A DNA stretch of 50,274 nucleotides from Candidatus Kuenenia stuttgartensis (GCA_945861975.1 CAMAXD010000007.1:1-50274), one strand, 5' to 3'; shown: positions 1-8,874, counted from the first letter of the stretch. Numbers and translations are program-made. Notes: generated from the letters alone by a model not told the origin.

Positions 1-1009
1 TGGCTTTGTCCCATTGTCCGGTTTCAGCATACGCGGCCGCTAATGTGTCGAGCGTATTCCACTGCTTATTGTCGGTCATGCTGCAGGCTTGAGTCGCAAG
101 TTCCAGCGATCGTGCCCCGCTTCGCACGCTGGGTTCAGTTGCGGTTGCAAGAAGCCAGGCAAGATCGTTGATGGCTTCATAGCTGTCGGGGTTGGATTTC
201 ATGGCGAGTTCAAGATCTGCGATCGCCTTTCCATACTCCTTTTTGAGCTGTAGCGTGTAAGCTCGATTTCCCAACGCGTCGGTGTAGCGAGGATCAATCT
301 TGAGAGCTGCCGTGAAGTCGAAAATCGCTTCGTCATACTTTTTCATCTTCTGATAAACGATGCCTCGATTATTGAGTGCTTCCGGATACGTTGGAACAAG
401 TTTCAGAGCTGACTGCAAATCGGCAAGTGCAAGATCAAGTTCGTCAGTCTCGAGATAGGCGAGAGCGCGATTGTTGAATGCCAGGAAGTTTTTGGGGTCC
501 ATAACAACGGCCCCGGAGAAATCGGTTACCGCTGATTTGTAGTCACCTTTGAGGTAACTGGCCTGTCCGCGATTATTTAGTGCTCCAGCGTTTCGGGGGA
601 GTTTGCGAAGGCTTTCAGAGAAATCTGCGATCGCACTGTCATAGTTTTCGTGAGCGAGGAATGCCACGCCACGAAGGTGGTAGTTTTCGGCAGTCGGCAT
701 CGCTTTGACTCGTTGAGAAAGTTCCTCAATCGCATTGTCAAAATAGACCGCCTCTTTCTCCCAGAGCCAGCCTTCTTTTTCTTTGATCCAGAGCCACTCG
801 CCGTTGGTTTGTTGGACTGTGAAAACTTCCCCAAGATAGGCTCGCCAGACAACGGCCTGCGGCGTCTTCAATTCAGCGCCAGCTTTGGAGACGATGATCT
901 TTTTGTTTTGTCGAGGGTCGGCTGACTGCTGCCCGCTGACAAAGTTGATTGAAGACATCGTCAACAATGCACAGGTGATGATGGCAAGATGGCGAAGTAT
1001 CTTCTGCAT
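1..1009 (-). CDS. Secreted TPR-repeat protein with SH3-like N-terminus (3' end outside window)
   Basis: The frame is open from an ATG at 1009 to the window edge, giving 336 residues with the C-terminus missing. Residues 1-27 look like a signal peptide (basic start, hydrophobic core, then VSGQQ). Residues about 35-90 look like a small SH3-type domain (KIIVSKAGAELKT, then GEWLWIKEKEGWLW). From about residue 100 there are at least five tetratricopeptide repeats with the usual pattern, for example ALNNRGIVYQKMKKYDEAI. TPR arrays are protein-binding scaffolds; the partner cannot be told from sequence. It is probably exported to the periplasm. No catalytic motif is visible. The gene is transcribed away from the 351-base gap that separates it from the next gene. 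Confidence 0.85.
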   Translation of the reverse strand, partial: MQKILRHLAIITCALLTMSSINFVSGQQSADPRQNKKIIVSKAGAELKTPQAVVWRAYLGEVFTVQQTNGEWLWIKEKEGWLWEKEAVYFDNAIEELSQRVKAMPTAENYHLRGVAFLAHENYDSAIADFSESLRKLPRNAGALNNRGQASYLKGDYKSAVTDFSGAVVMDPKNFLAFNNRALAYLETDELDLALADLQSALKLVPTYPEALNNRGIVYQKMKKYDEAIFDFTAALKIDPRYTDALGNRAYTLQLKKEYGKAIADLELAMKSNPDSYEAINDLAWLLATATEPSVRSGARSLELATQACSMTDNKQWNTLDTLAAAYAETGQWDKA

Positions 1010-1360
1010 AGGACGGCCTGTTTTCGTTCAATCCGAGAGCCAGAATCTGATCGGTTTACAGTAAGCTCAGCCACGAATTTCTATTGTGAAACCGCAGCCC
1101 TTACGCGCGTGGTATACCAGATATACCGAATCTGCTTCGATGGGAATTATTCAGAGTTTTTCGGATTCGAAATTGCTTCACCGTCGACTTGGGAGTCTCG
1201 GGGTGCTGGGAGGCGTAGGCTGAGGCCGGGGAGTCGTTTATTCTGAGCCAGAGGTTGCCGCCAACAGGTTGTTGAAAAAGGTGTCTGGAAAAATGGACGC
1301 GGGAACAAAACATTGAGAATGTGTTCCGCCAGGAGTTCAGACATCTTTATCAACACGTTG
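1010..1360. other. Intergenic gap, no gene seen
   Basis: This gap separates two minus-strand genes. Short open frames on both strands have no ribosome binding site and no recognisable protein features. It should hold the promoter of the TPR gene. The only structure I see is the stem-loop at 1302-1327, described separately. Confidence 0.5.
1302..1327 (-). terminator. Possible terminator hairpin after the M42 peptidase gene
   Basis: Read on the minus strand, GGAACACATT pairs with AATGT and GTTCC around a CTC loop, with a three-base bulge. A run of five T follows about eight bases later (1289-1293). The spacing between stem and T-run is longer than in a classical intrinsic terminator, so this is a weak call. 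Confidence 0.3.
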
Positions 1361-2761
1361 CTAAGGCACGAAGCAGGAATCTTTGTGAATAGCCAGACAG
1401 AAGGCAGCGATTAGGTCTGAGGCGTTCTCCAGATCTGATTCAGCAACAAGCTCCACCGGGCTATGCATATATCGATTGGGAATGGTAACAAGGCCCATCG
1501 CACAGCCGCCTCGGCTGATTTGAATGGCCGCACCATCGTTGCTGACGGGACTGCCCAACGCATTGATCTGGATAGGAATCGATTTTTCCTGCGCTTGCTG
1601 GATGAGCAAATCCACGACTCGAGGGTTGGCATTGGGGCCTCGGACGACGACCGCTCCTTTTCCGATTTCGATGCGACCGAATTCATTTTGATCAATGCCC
1701 GGACAATCTGTTGCATGAGTAACATCAACGGCGATTGCAATGTCCGGATTAACGTTATACGCGCTGGTTGTCGCACCGCGCAGGCCGATTTCTTCCTGAG
1801 CCGATGATACAGCGACGACTTTGGCAAACGGATTTCCCTGAGCAATTTTTCTGAGTGCTGTCATGATCACCCAGATTCCTGTTCGATCGTCCATGGCGAC
1901 TCCGGCAAGTCGACCGTTGCGAAGTTCACGCAGGCAGGGCTCTGGTGTTACGGTATCGCCGATCCTCACAAGAGACCGTGTTTCTGTTTCCGAGGCGGAA
2001 CCGATGTCGATCCACAGTTCTTTCATTTTCGGGACCGTTTTGCGTTCCTCGAGATCCAGCAGGTGAATTGGCTTTCGAGCGATGACTCCCGGGACGGGGC
2101 CGGTCGCTGTGTGAACCAGCATTCGTTGGCCAAGCAGGATCTGCAAATCCCATCCGCCGATCGGGTTGATTCGGATAAATCCGTAGCTGTCGATGTGCTT
2201 AACGATCAGGCCGATCTGATCACAATGAGCATCCAGCAGAATCGTGGTTGTCCCTTCAGGATTGACTGTCGCTGATACGTTGCCAAAGACATCGGTCTCG
2301 ACTTTGTCAGCGAAGTCCTTCACGTAATCTCGAACAACCTTTTGAATGCTTTCCTCCTGTCCGGAGGTACCAGGAGTCAACAGGAGATCTTTAAGAAACT
2401 GGTCAGGCATTGCATGCTCGAGTCGGGTTAAGGTTTTGAGGATGAGTTCAAACTGCGAATACGACGAGACTTGCGGACGGTCAGTCAAAGTCTGCGGGAT
2501 CTTCAATCCCGTTATGTCGATCGTCAAACGACTTCCCTGTTCCGGTGAGTGAATGATCTCTGCCGGTGGCGAAATGGCGAGTGTGCAATCGGACCAATCG
2601 TCATTTTCAAATCGGCATACCCGCATTCGGCACCTTAGGTGACGTTTTTTTGAAAGTTCGACAAGCTCCTTCCTCTGCTCTTCGATCAGGTCGGGGTGCA
2701 GATTGTTCAAGGCATTTTGGCCGTTGGATTCCTGCGTATCGACACCCATTGTCCTGTTCAT
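1361..2761 (-). CDS. M42-family metallo-aminopeptidase with possible 117-residue N-terminal extension
   Basis: The M42 domain starts near MPDQFLKDLLLTPGTSG and carries all expected metal and catalytic positions: His in DAHCDQIG, Asp in AMDDRTG, the Glu pair in AQEEIG, Asp in VDVTHA and His in RYMHSP. The family (TET/glutamyl aminopeptidases) removes N-terminal residues from peptides in the cytoplasm, using two metal ions. From the internal ATG at 2410 the protein would be 349 residues, the normal family length. From the ATG at 2761 it is 466, with a charged 117-residue extension that I do not recognise. Neither start has a clear Shine-Dalgarno. The long start leaves only 19 bases to the divergent HDOD gene, which argues for 2410; 117 stop-free codons argue for 2761. 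Confidence 0.85.
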   Translation of the reverse strand: MNRTMGVDTQESNGQNALNNLHPDLIEEQRKELVELSKKRHLRCRMRVCRFENDDWSDCTLAISPPAEIIHSPEQGSRLTIDITGLKIPQTLTDRPQVSSYSQFELILKTLTRLEHAMPDQFLKDLLLTPGTSGQEESIQKVVRDYVKDFADKVETDVFGNVSATVNPEGTTTILLDAHCDQIGLIVKHIDSYGFIRINPIGGWDLQILLGQRMLVHTATGPVPGVIARKPIHLLDLEERKTVPKMKELWIDIGSASETETRSLVRIGDTVTPEPCLRELRNGRLAGVAMDDRTGIWVIMTALRKIAQGNPFAKVVAVSSAQEEIGLRGATTSAYNVNPDIAIAVDVTHATDCPGIDQNEFGRIEIGKGAVVVRGPNANPRVVDLLIQQAQEKSIPIQINALGSPVSNDGAAIQISRGGCAMGLVTIPNRYMHSPVELVAESDLENASDLIAAFCLAIHKDSCFVP

Positions 2762-2780
2762 TGACTACCGGAGTTCGTTC

Positions 2781-3707
2781 ATGTCTCTTCAGACCGCCGC
2801 CGCGGCCGCAAGTTCTGCCACCGACACTGCCAATCTCGTTCTCCTTCCGCCCCATGTGCAGCAAAGGCTCGAGGCTAATGGTCCTCTGCCTGTATTGCCA
2901 TGGCTGGCTGTGCGGGCAGTCAAAATCTCTGAAGATCCGGATTGCTCTATCAACGAATTTGTGGCTCTTATTGAACGTGATGTTTCGCTGCTGTCAGGAA
3001 TCTTGAGCTTCGCTAACAGCGCATTCTATAGTGGCGGCAAGCCGATTTCGAATGTGCGTCAGGCGGTGATACGCCTTGGAATTCGGACCTGTCGAAACCT
3101 GATCCTCACATCATGCATTTCCAGCCTAATGGGCCGGATGTCAATGAAGCAGGAATGGATCCGAGAATCTCTGGCGCGACATGGGTACGTGACTGCTGCA
3201 GTCTGCCATGCACTGAATCAGCGCCTGCAACTTGGTTATGACGGTGAAGAGTTTACCGCAGGACTGGTGCATGACATCGGGCGAACTATTCTGGCTTCAT
3301 GCTTCAGTGATGAGTTTCAGGAGTTTGACGCTCTGACCTTTGAAGAATCCTCGGCAACCGTTGATCACGAGTTCTCCGTTATTGGAACATCTCATACGGA
3401 AGCCGGTACCTATTTTGCGGCGAAGAGCGGCTTGCCTCCTGTTCTGATCGAAGTCATTCGGCATCATCATAATCCGGACCATGCAACCGGCGACCGTCGT
3501 CTCGTTGCCCTCGTGGCTGCAGCGGATGACATTGCGAATCATTTGCAGCGATTCGACACTCCGGAAAACTATGACGCTTCTAACAACAAAGGTCTGATTC
3601 TTTTGGAACGATTGGGTGTGGCTAACGCGGTCGCTCGGATTTCTGCAGATGCTACGGAAATTCTGAAGGATGCCGATACCGTTGCCGGAAACATGGCAAA
3701 GCTCTGA
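2781..3707 (+). CDS. HDOD-domain signalling protein
   Basis: This 308-residue protein is one HDOD domain. Recognisable parts are LPVLPWLAVRAVKISEDPDCSINEF, the segment around SFANSAFYSGG and AVIRLGIRTCRNL, and the HD-like motif GLVHDIGRTIL. HDOD proteins are related to HD phosphohydrolases but usually lack the full metal site; they act in signalling, often with two-component systems or cyclic-di-GMP networks. There is no attached receiver or GGDEF domain here. The ATG at 2781 was chosen because GGAG lies upstream and the preceding in-frame residues look non-coding. The neighbours give no hint of the pathway. It is transcribed divergently from the M42 gene. Confidence 0.9.
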   Translation: MSLQTAAAAASSATDTANLVLLPPHVQQRLEANGPLPVLPWLAVRAVKISEDPDCSINEFVALIERDVSLLSGILSFANSAFYSGGKPISNVRQAVIRLGIRTCRNLILTSCISSLMGRMSMKQEWIRESLARHGYVTAAVCHALNQRLQLGYDGEEFTAGLVHDIGRTILASCFSDEFQEFDALTFEESSATVDHEFSVIGTSHTEAGTYFAAKSGLPPVLIEVIRHHHNPDHATGDRRLVALVAAADDIANHLQRFDTPENYDASNNKGLILLERLGVANAVARISADATEILKDADTVAGNMAKL

Positions 3708-3982
3708 GTTGCTGATTTGTCGCCAGTTTCGCTGGTGAGCAGATTCTGCATTTGAACCCTCTGACGCTCAATTGGTAAGGGGGCTCTGTGTTTTGTCAGA
3801 CTTAGCGCGTACGTTTGCGTTGCTTGTGCAGGCAGGGACTTTTTTGCGTCATCGCGCAATCGCAATTTCTCAGTCGCCCAATCTCCGCCGAATCATCATT
3901 GTGCAGAAATGAACGACTCCTCTATGCTTCCGCGACCGATCCGCCGACCGACTATGAGACTCGCAAGACAGGGACAGGACTG

Positions 3983-4729
3983 ATGGATGCCTATTTGAAC
4001 GGAGAATCGCTGGCCGCTTTGTTGACATTGACGTCTCTTGAGATGGTGTTGGGAATCGACAACGTCATCTTCATTGCCATCCTTTGTGGTAAATTGCCCG
4101 AAGCCCAGCGGGATAGAGCCAGAACGTTGGGTCTGTTGTTGGCTGTGATTTCTCGCATCATGCTGGTGCTGGCCATCGGTTGGGTCATGACGCTCACCAA
4201 GGTGTTGTTCGTGATAATGGGCCATGGAGTGACTGGAAAGGATCTGATTCTGATCTTTGGCGGTTTGTTCCTGTTGTTTAAGGGCACTCGTGAGATTCAT
4301 CACAAAATGCAGGATGCGCACAGCCCTGACAACAAGCCCACAAAAATCAGTTCGCTGCAAGCCGTGCTGATCCAAATTCTGATGATTGACGTTGTATTCT
4401 CGCTGGACTCGGTCATCACTGCGGTTGGCATGACAGAGGGGCTCAAGCACCCGATTCCTATCATGGTCACGGCAATTATTCTTTCTGTGATTGGGATGCT
4501 GGCGTTCTCCAAAGCGATAGTGCTGTTTATTGAACGCAATCCGACAATCAAAATTCTGGCACTTTCATTTCTGATGCTCATTGGTACGCTGCTGGTGGCC
4601 GAGGGCTTCCACCAGAAAATTCCAAAGGGATACGTCTACTTCGCGATGTGTTTCTCTTTCATCGTCGAGATGCTGCAGTTGTGGACCTTGAAGCCCCCTA
4701 AACCGCCGAAAGTGGAAACGCAGTACTGA
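3983..4729 (+). CDS. TerC-family integral membrane protein
   Basis: This 248-residue, very hydrophobic protein has about seven or eight membrane segments. The two acidic family motifs are clear: LEMVLGIDNVIF near the N-terminus and DVVFSLDSVITAVGM in the middle. TerC proteins are inner-membrane proteins implicated in metal (manganese, calcium) export or metal loading of exported enzymes, and in tellurite resistance when found in ter operons. No other ter genes are nearby, so a tellurite role is not supported; metal export is the more likely guess. The ATG at 3983 directly precedes the first conserved helix. An in-frame upstream stretch to 3815 is hydrophilic, unlike the family, and was left out. 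Confidence 0.92.
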   Translation: MDAYLNGESLAALLTLTSLEMVLGIDNVIFIAILCGKLPEAQRDRARTLGLLLAVISRIMLVLAIGWVMTLTKVLFVIMGHGVTGKDLILIFGGLFLLFKGTREIHHKMQDAHSPDNKPTKISSLQAVLIQILMIDVVFSLDSVITAVGMTEGLKHPIPIMVTAIILSVIGMLAFSKAIVLFIERNPTIKILALSFLMLIGTLLVAEGFHQKIPKGYVYFAMCFSFIVEMLQLWTLKPPKPPKVETQY

Positions 4730-5126
4730 TGTCGTTGGGTTCCACCAGCAACGAAAGGCGTTTCGATTAGATGTTACTGTTGAGTAGGCTGCTGCCGCTC
4801 ACTCGACTGGAATAGTGCGTTTCAGGGATTGCCCGGATAACTCATCCTGTTCTCCTCAACGGATAACTGGCTGATCGCGTGTGTTAATCACGACCCGTGA
4901 GTCTGAAATTACTTGCAGCCGGAATTAGGCAGAAAATACTCGGAACTAAGGTGCGGCTTCGCAAAATTTGACGGGAATTGCTTCCATGGACCGGGGATCA
5001 CTCTGCGGTTTCTGCGAATCGCATTAAGTAGCAACTGCCCACCGGTTGAACTGACGTTGGGCAAGCGTACGATGCGTGGGCTGAATGATTTGCCGCCCAT
5101 TAACTCTTTGTCTTAAACGTCATCCC
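4730..5126. other. Intergenic gap before the mrp-sufES pair
   Basis: No protein-like frame or RNA gene is seen in these 397 bases. A six-base inverted repeat (TCGTTG at 4732, CAACGA at 4749) follows the TerC stop but lacks a T-run. The promoter of the downstream iron-sulfur pair should lie here, but I cannot place it. Confidence 0.45.
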
Positions 5127-6191
5127 ATGCCAACCGCTGAGCAACTGCAGATTCTGGTCTCAAATGTCATTGAACCCATCACCGAGAAACCTCTCGGTGA
5201 ACTTCGGATGGTGCGAGACACCTTCGTCAATGGGAATGATGCGAGAGTTCGCATTGAGTTACCGACTCCTGCTTATCCAGATGGCAAGAAGCTGGAAGAC
5301 CTGATCCGGCAGCGAATCAAATTCGCAGCACCGGAACTTGAACCTCGAATTGAGCTCCACTCGACCGTACGAGGAAAAGATGCCGGCGGGCGCATCGGCC
5401 TGAATGTTCACAACATTATTGCGGTGGGCAGTGGTAAGGGCGGTGTTGGCAAGAGTACTGTCGCGGCTGCTCTGGCGTGCGGTCTCCATTCCTTTGGATG
5501 TCGCGTCGGGTTGATGGATGCAGATGTTTATGGGCCCAGTATCCCGCACATGATGAATGCGGATGGCCGCCCTGCTGCGACAGAGATGGCCGATGAGCAT
5601 GGCAATAAGTTTATGCGAATGGAGCCGATTGACGCGGGCGGTGTCAAACTGATGTCCATGGGGTTCTTCATTGAACAGGGGCAATCCGTCGTCTGGCGTG
5701 GGCCGATGCTGCACAAGGCTCTCACGCAGTTTCTGAAGGATACGGCCTGGGGAGAACTGGATTATCTGATTATCGATCTTCCTCCGGGAACTGGTGACGT
5801 CTCTCTGACTCTTGCCCAGCAGGTTGGGCTGGCCGGAGCCGTCGTCGTGTGTACGCCGCAGCAAGTTGCTCTGCTGGATGCGATCAAGGCTGTGGACATG
5901 TATCAGAAGGTCAATGTTCCGATCCTCGGATTTGTCGAGAACATGACGGGAGAAATCTTTGGCCGTGGTGGAGTGCAGAAGGTCTCGCAGGAACTGAAAA
6001 TTCCGTTCCTTGGAGAAATCCCACTGAACGCGGCGATTCGTGAATACAGCGACAGAGGGCAGGTCATGCAGATGATGCTTGATGACAGTCCGTCACGCGA
6101 TGCTTTGCGGAAGGTGTGCCAGAACGTTGCGATGCAGGTCTTCAAAGAGATTGTGAAATCTCCCACAGGTCCTGTTCTGGAAATTCTCTGA
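5127..6191 (+). CDS. Mrp/ApbC-type P-loop ATPase, iron-sulfur cluster carrier family
   Basis: This 354-residue protein has an N-terminal MIP18/DUF59-like part (residues 1-80) and a MinD/Mrp ATPase part. The deviant Walker A motif GSGKGGVGKST is at residues 101-111, followed by DADVYGPSIPHM and DLPPGTGDVSLTL. The family binds and transfers Fe-S clusters in the cytoplasm. The CxxC segment that normally follows ENM is missing: the protein goes from ENMTGEIFGRGG straight on, so it lacks the cysteines that bridge a cluster in the classical homodimer. Some actinobacterial Mrp proteins share this as far as I know. The ATG at 5127 was chosen over one at 5085 because it starts the conserved domain. 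The stop abuts the next gene's ATG, implying co-translation. Confidence 0.92.
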   Translation: MPTAEQLQILVSNVIEPITEKPLGELRMVRDTFVNGNDARVRIELPTPAYPDGKKLEDLIRQRIKFAAPELEPRIELHSTVRGKDAGGRIGLNVHNIIAVGSGKGGVGKSTVAAALACGLHSFGCRVGLMDADVYGPSIPHMMNADGRPAATEMADEHGNKFMRMEPIDAGGVKLMSMGFFIEQGQSVVWRGPMLHKALTQFLKDTAWGELDYLIIDLPPGTGDVSLTLAQQVGLAGAVVVCTPQQVALLDAIKAVDMYQKVNVPILGFVENMTGEIFGRGGVQKVSQELKIPFLGEIPLNAAIREYSDRGQVMQMMLDDSPSRDALRKVCQNVAMQVFKEIVKSPTGPVLEIL

Positions 6192-7928
6192 ATGTTGCCT
6201 ACACTCGATGAAATCTTTGAAGAGTTTGCGGACCTTGATCGCGAGGATCAGTCGCAGTACTTGTTGGAACTGGGGGATGGCTTGCCATCGTTCCCGGTTG
6301 ATGCACGGACAGAACTCAATAGGGTTCATGGCTGTCAAAGCCAGGTTTGGTTGATTACAGAGACCGATGGGACTGGAGGCGAGGCGGCCTTTACGATCCG
6401 GGCCGACAGTGATTCGAATATTGTTCGTGGTCTGATCGCAATCCTTCAGGCAGCGTTCAACTCGAAGACGGCACAGCAGATTCTGGACTATGACATTCTC
6501 GGCGTGTTTCAGCGACTGGACCTGCAGCAGCATATCAGTCCACAGCGCCGGAATGGCTTGCGGGGAATGGTCGAGAGAATTTTGTTGCTGGCCCATCGTC
6601 ATCTCTCAGATGACGGCCAGGGGAATTCGATAGCCTCGTTGGTTGTGCATGTCGATTCATGTGCCGTGCCAGCGAAGTTTCTTCCGGTACCCGTGCAGAG
6701 CCTTGATGGAGAGCAGATTCGTCGCCAGTTTCCGGTGCTGAATCGCCCTCTCGCCAGCGGCCAACTCCCGGTTTATCTCGACAGTGGCGCGTCGGCTCAG
6801 AAGCCACAGGTGGTGATTGACAAAGAACGGGAGGTCGAAGAACAGTACTTCGCGAATGCTCATCGAGGCACCTATCAATTCGGTCTGCGAATCGACGAAG
6901 AATTCGAAGGCGCTCGAACTGCGATCGCCCGGTTTCTCAATGCGGCCAGTGATTCATCGATCGTGTTTACTCCGGGTACAACCGTCGGTCTGAATATGAT
7001 CGCGTTTGGCTGGGGGCGGCGACATGTTCAGCCGGGTGACGAGATTCTGACGACTGTGATGGAGCATCACGCTAACTTTGTTCCGTGGCAACAACTGGCG
7101 AAAGAGCGTGGAGCAACTCTGCGACTGATTCCGCTGACGGCTGATGGAAGACTGGATCTGGGACAACTCGACGAAGTTCTGAACTCCCGGACAAAGGTGA
7201 TCGCCATCACAGCGATGTCCAACATGCTGGGCACGGTGAATCCTGTCGGGGAGATCGTACGACGTGCTCGGCAGGTGGGAGCTTGTGTCGTTGTGGACGG
7301 CGCGCAAAGCGTTCCGCATATGACGACTGATCTGCAGGCCATCGACGCAGATTTTCTCGTGTTCAGCGGTCACAAGCTTTACGGGCCGACGGGAGTGGGA
7401 GTTCTCTACGGCAAGCCTGAGCGGCTGGAGGAGATGGATCCAATCATCTTTGGAGGCCATATGATCTCCGAAGTGCGAATTGAAGAATCGACATGGTCCC
7501 CTGCCCCGGCGAAGTTTGAAGCCGGTACGATGCCGATCGTTCAGGCGATCGCGTTGGGCGAAGCTGTTCGCTGGATTCAGAGTATCGGCCTCGAAGCGAT
7601 CCATCAGCATGAGCAAACATTGCTGAAGTCGACGATAGAGCGATTGAAAGCTGTTCCGGGGATAACCATCTACGGTCCGGAGTTAGAGCACCGGGGTGGC
7701 ATCGTTAGTTTTCGAATTGAGGGCATCCATCCGGAAGATCTTGCGGCATTGCTTGATCAGAAAGGTGTGTTCACTCGCCACGGCCATCATTGCACGATGC
7801 CGCTGCATGGTCATCTGGGAGTTTCCGCGACAACGCGTGTGAGTCTTGCTGCGTATAACACTCAAAGTGACATCGAACAACTCATGCAGGCGATTGATTT
7901 CGCGCGAAGGACGCTGAAAAAAGTCTAG
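6192..7928 (+). CDS. SufE-SufS fusion: cysteine desulfurase with its sulfur acceptor
   Basis: This 578-residue protein joins two enzymes that are usually separate. Residues 1-140 are SufE-like, with the sulfur-accepting cysteine at C48 in HGCQSQVW. Residues about 170-578 are a class V aminotransferase-fold cysteine desulfurase of the SufS type: EHH at 291-293, the PLP-binding lysine K395 in FSGHKLYGP, and the catalytic cysteine C534 in RHGHHCTMP. The enzyme would take sulfur from cysteine and pass the persulfide within one chain to feed Fe-S cluster assembly in the cytoplasm. It starts immediately after the mrp stop codon with no gap, so the pair is almost certainly one transcript. No sufBCD genes are in the window. 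Confidence 0.93.
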   Translation: MLPTLDEIFEEFADLDREDQSQYLLELGDGLPSFPVDARTELNRVHGCQSQVWLITETDGTGGEAAFTIRADSDSNIVRGLIAILQAAFNSKTAQQILDYDILGVFQRLDLQQHISPQRRNGLRGMVERILLLAHRHLSDDGQGNSIASLVVHVDSCAVPAKFLPVPVQSLDGEQIRRQFPVLNRPLASGQLPVYLDSGASAQKPQVVIDKEREVEEQYFANAHRGTYQFGLRIDEEFEGARTAIARFLNAASDSSIVFTPGTTVGLNMIAFGWGRRHVQPGDEILTTVMEHHANFVPWQQLAKERGATLRLIPLTADGRLDLGQLDEVLNSRTKVIAITAMSNMLGTVNPVGEIVRRARQVGACVVVDGAQSVPHMTTDLQAIDADFLVFSGHKLYGPTGVGVLYGKPERLEEMDPIIFGGHMISEVRIEESTWSPAPAKFEAGTMPIVQAIALGEAVRWIQSIGLEAIHQHEQTLLKSTIERLKAVPGITIYGPELEHRGGIVSFRIEGIHPEDLAALLDQKGVFTRHGHHCTMPLHGHLGVSATTRVSLAAYNTQSDIEQLMQAIDFARRTLKKV

Positions 7929-7953
7929 CGAGCCATTCGGTAGTGTTAGTTGT

Positions 7954-8874
7954 TCACTTCGCCAGAATGCGACAAAGCTCTTCGATTTGTTCAGATAGTT
8001 GATCCCACGGATTGGGATGAGCAGCGTTGCCTGGCTTATAGGTATCGTTTGTTACATAGATCCAGCGTGCATATTTCTGCACCATATGAACATCTTTGGC
8101 ATTCAGTTCATTCTGTCCGTACATCAACGTTGCTCGTGTGAACGGTGGGTAGTCTGAATAGCCTCCAAAGTAGTTGCCATGAAGCTTTTCCTCGGTGGGC
8201 CATTGGTTACTCTCGTGAATCACGATCACGTCGGCAACCCCTGTTTCAAAGAAACGACCGGGCGTGTCCGTACCGGGATTAGCTACGGTTGGCCAAAATC
8301 CAAGATCTCCCGCTGATTTCTTAAGTGAAAGCTGATGTGCAACGGCACCTTCGTTGTCCTCATAGAGCATTTCGTCAAAGAAGATCCCGTGAGTCCTCGG
8401 ATAAAACTTCTGCCATGATTGCATGTCCTTTTCTACGGTTTCAGTCGGGATTTTTCCATAGCTGGTTGAAACATAGCCCAGCACCACGCATCCAGCGCCG
8501 ATGAGACGGTCAATCGCTTTTGTGTAGTTGGGGTCAATCGCTGTTCCCGGGCCTGAAGCCGGATTAACGATGACCCAGAATGGCACTTCCGAGTACTGTC
8601 GTTTCAGTTCGATAACTCGATTGAAATCGTTGTTCGTGTGGACATTGGCTGGGTAGATGTAGAGCGGAATCAGCAGCCCTGTTTTCTGTACTGCATTCCG
8701 GTGAAACTGCTGCAGTTTTTCGATGCGCTCGGTCGGGTTTGCAGAGTTCCTGACTTCTCCCTGCTGTCCGCTGACGCGTGGCGTCAAAATGGCCAATGTC
8801 ATAGTGGCCAATGTCATAGTGGCCAGAACCAGAACTGAAGGTACGCATCGTTGAGCCACGCAGGGAACCGTCAT
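7954..8874 (-). CDS. Secreted spherulation-specific family 4 (spherulin-4-like) protein
   Basis: The 306-residue protein has a signal peptide (residues 1 to about 37) and then a domain matching spherulation-specific family 4: LIPLYIYPAN, FWVIVNPASGPG, GCVVLGYVSTSYG and GIFFDEM. This TIM-barrel-like family is related to glycoside hydrolase-type folds; the conserved Asp-Glu in FFDEM is a plausible acid pair. No substrate is established. The ATG at 8874 was chosen because it opens the signal peptide; the longer frame to 9003 begins with TTG and reads as non-coding. The hydrophobic core contains a tandem TMTLA duplication. It is last in a three-gene minus-strand run of secreted proteins and converges with the SufE-SufS gene, with 25 bases between the stops. 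Confidence 0.85.
   Translation of the reverse strand: MTVPCVAQRCVPSVLVLATMTLATMTLAILTPRVSGQQGEVRNSANPTERIEKLQQFHRNAVQKTGLLIPLYIYPANVHTNNDFNRVIELKRQYSEVPFWVIVNPASGPGTAIDPNYTKAIDRLIGAGCVVLGYVSTSYGKIPTETVEKDMQSWQKFYPRTHGIFFDEMLYEDNEGAVAHQLSLKKSAGDLGFWPTVANPGTDTPGRFFETGVADVIVIHESNQWPTEEKLHGNYFGGYSDYPPFTRATLMYGQNELNAKDVHMVQKYARWIYVTNDTYKPGNAAHPNPWDQLSEQIEELCRILAK
8791..8820 (-). repeat. Two tandem copies of a 15-bp unit inside a signal peptide
   Basis: The plus strand reads ggccaatgtcatagt twice in a row, followed by a partial third copy (ggcca). The unit is 15 bases, so it keeps the frame and duplicates five residues (TMTLA) in the hydrophobic core of the spherulin-4-like signal peptide. Confidence 0.9.

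Noticed and set aside
2566-3006. 146-codon plus-strand open frame
   Set aside because: It overlaps both the M42 gene and the start of the HDOD gene in a different frame, and reads as a Cys/Arg-rich shadow.
3896-4450. 184-codon minus-strand open frame
   Set aside because: It is antisense to the TerC gene. Its His/Gln-rich translation is the usual shadow of membrane-helix codons.
4962-4981. Stretch resembling the 16S rRNA segment around AATTGACGGG
   Set aside because: Only about ten bases match in scrambled order and nothing rRNA-like surrounds it.
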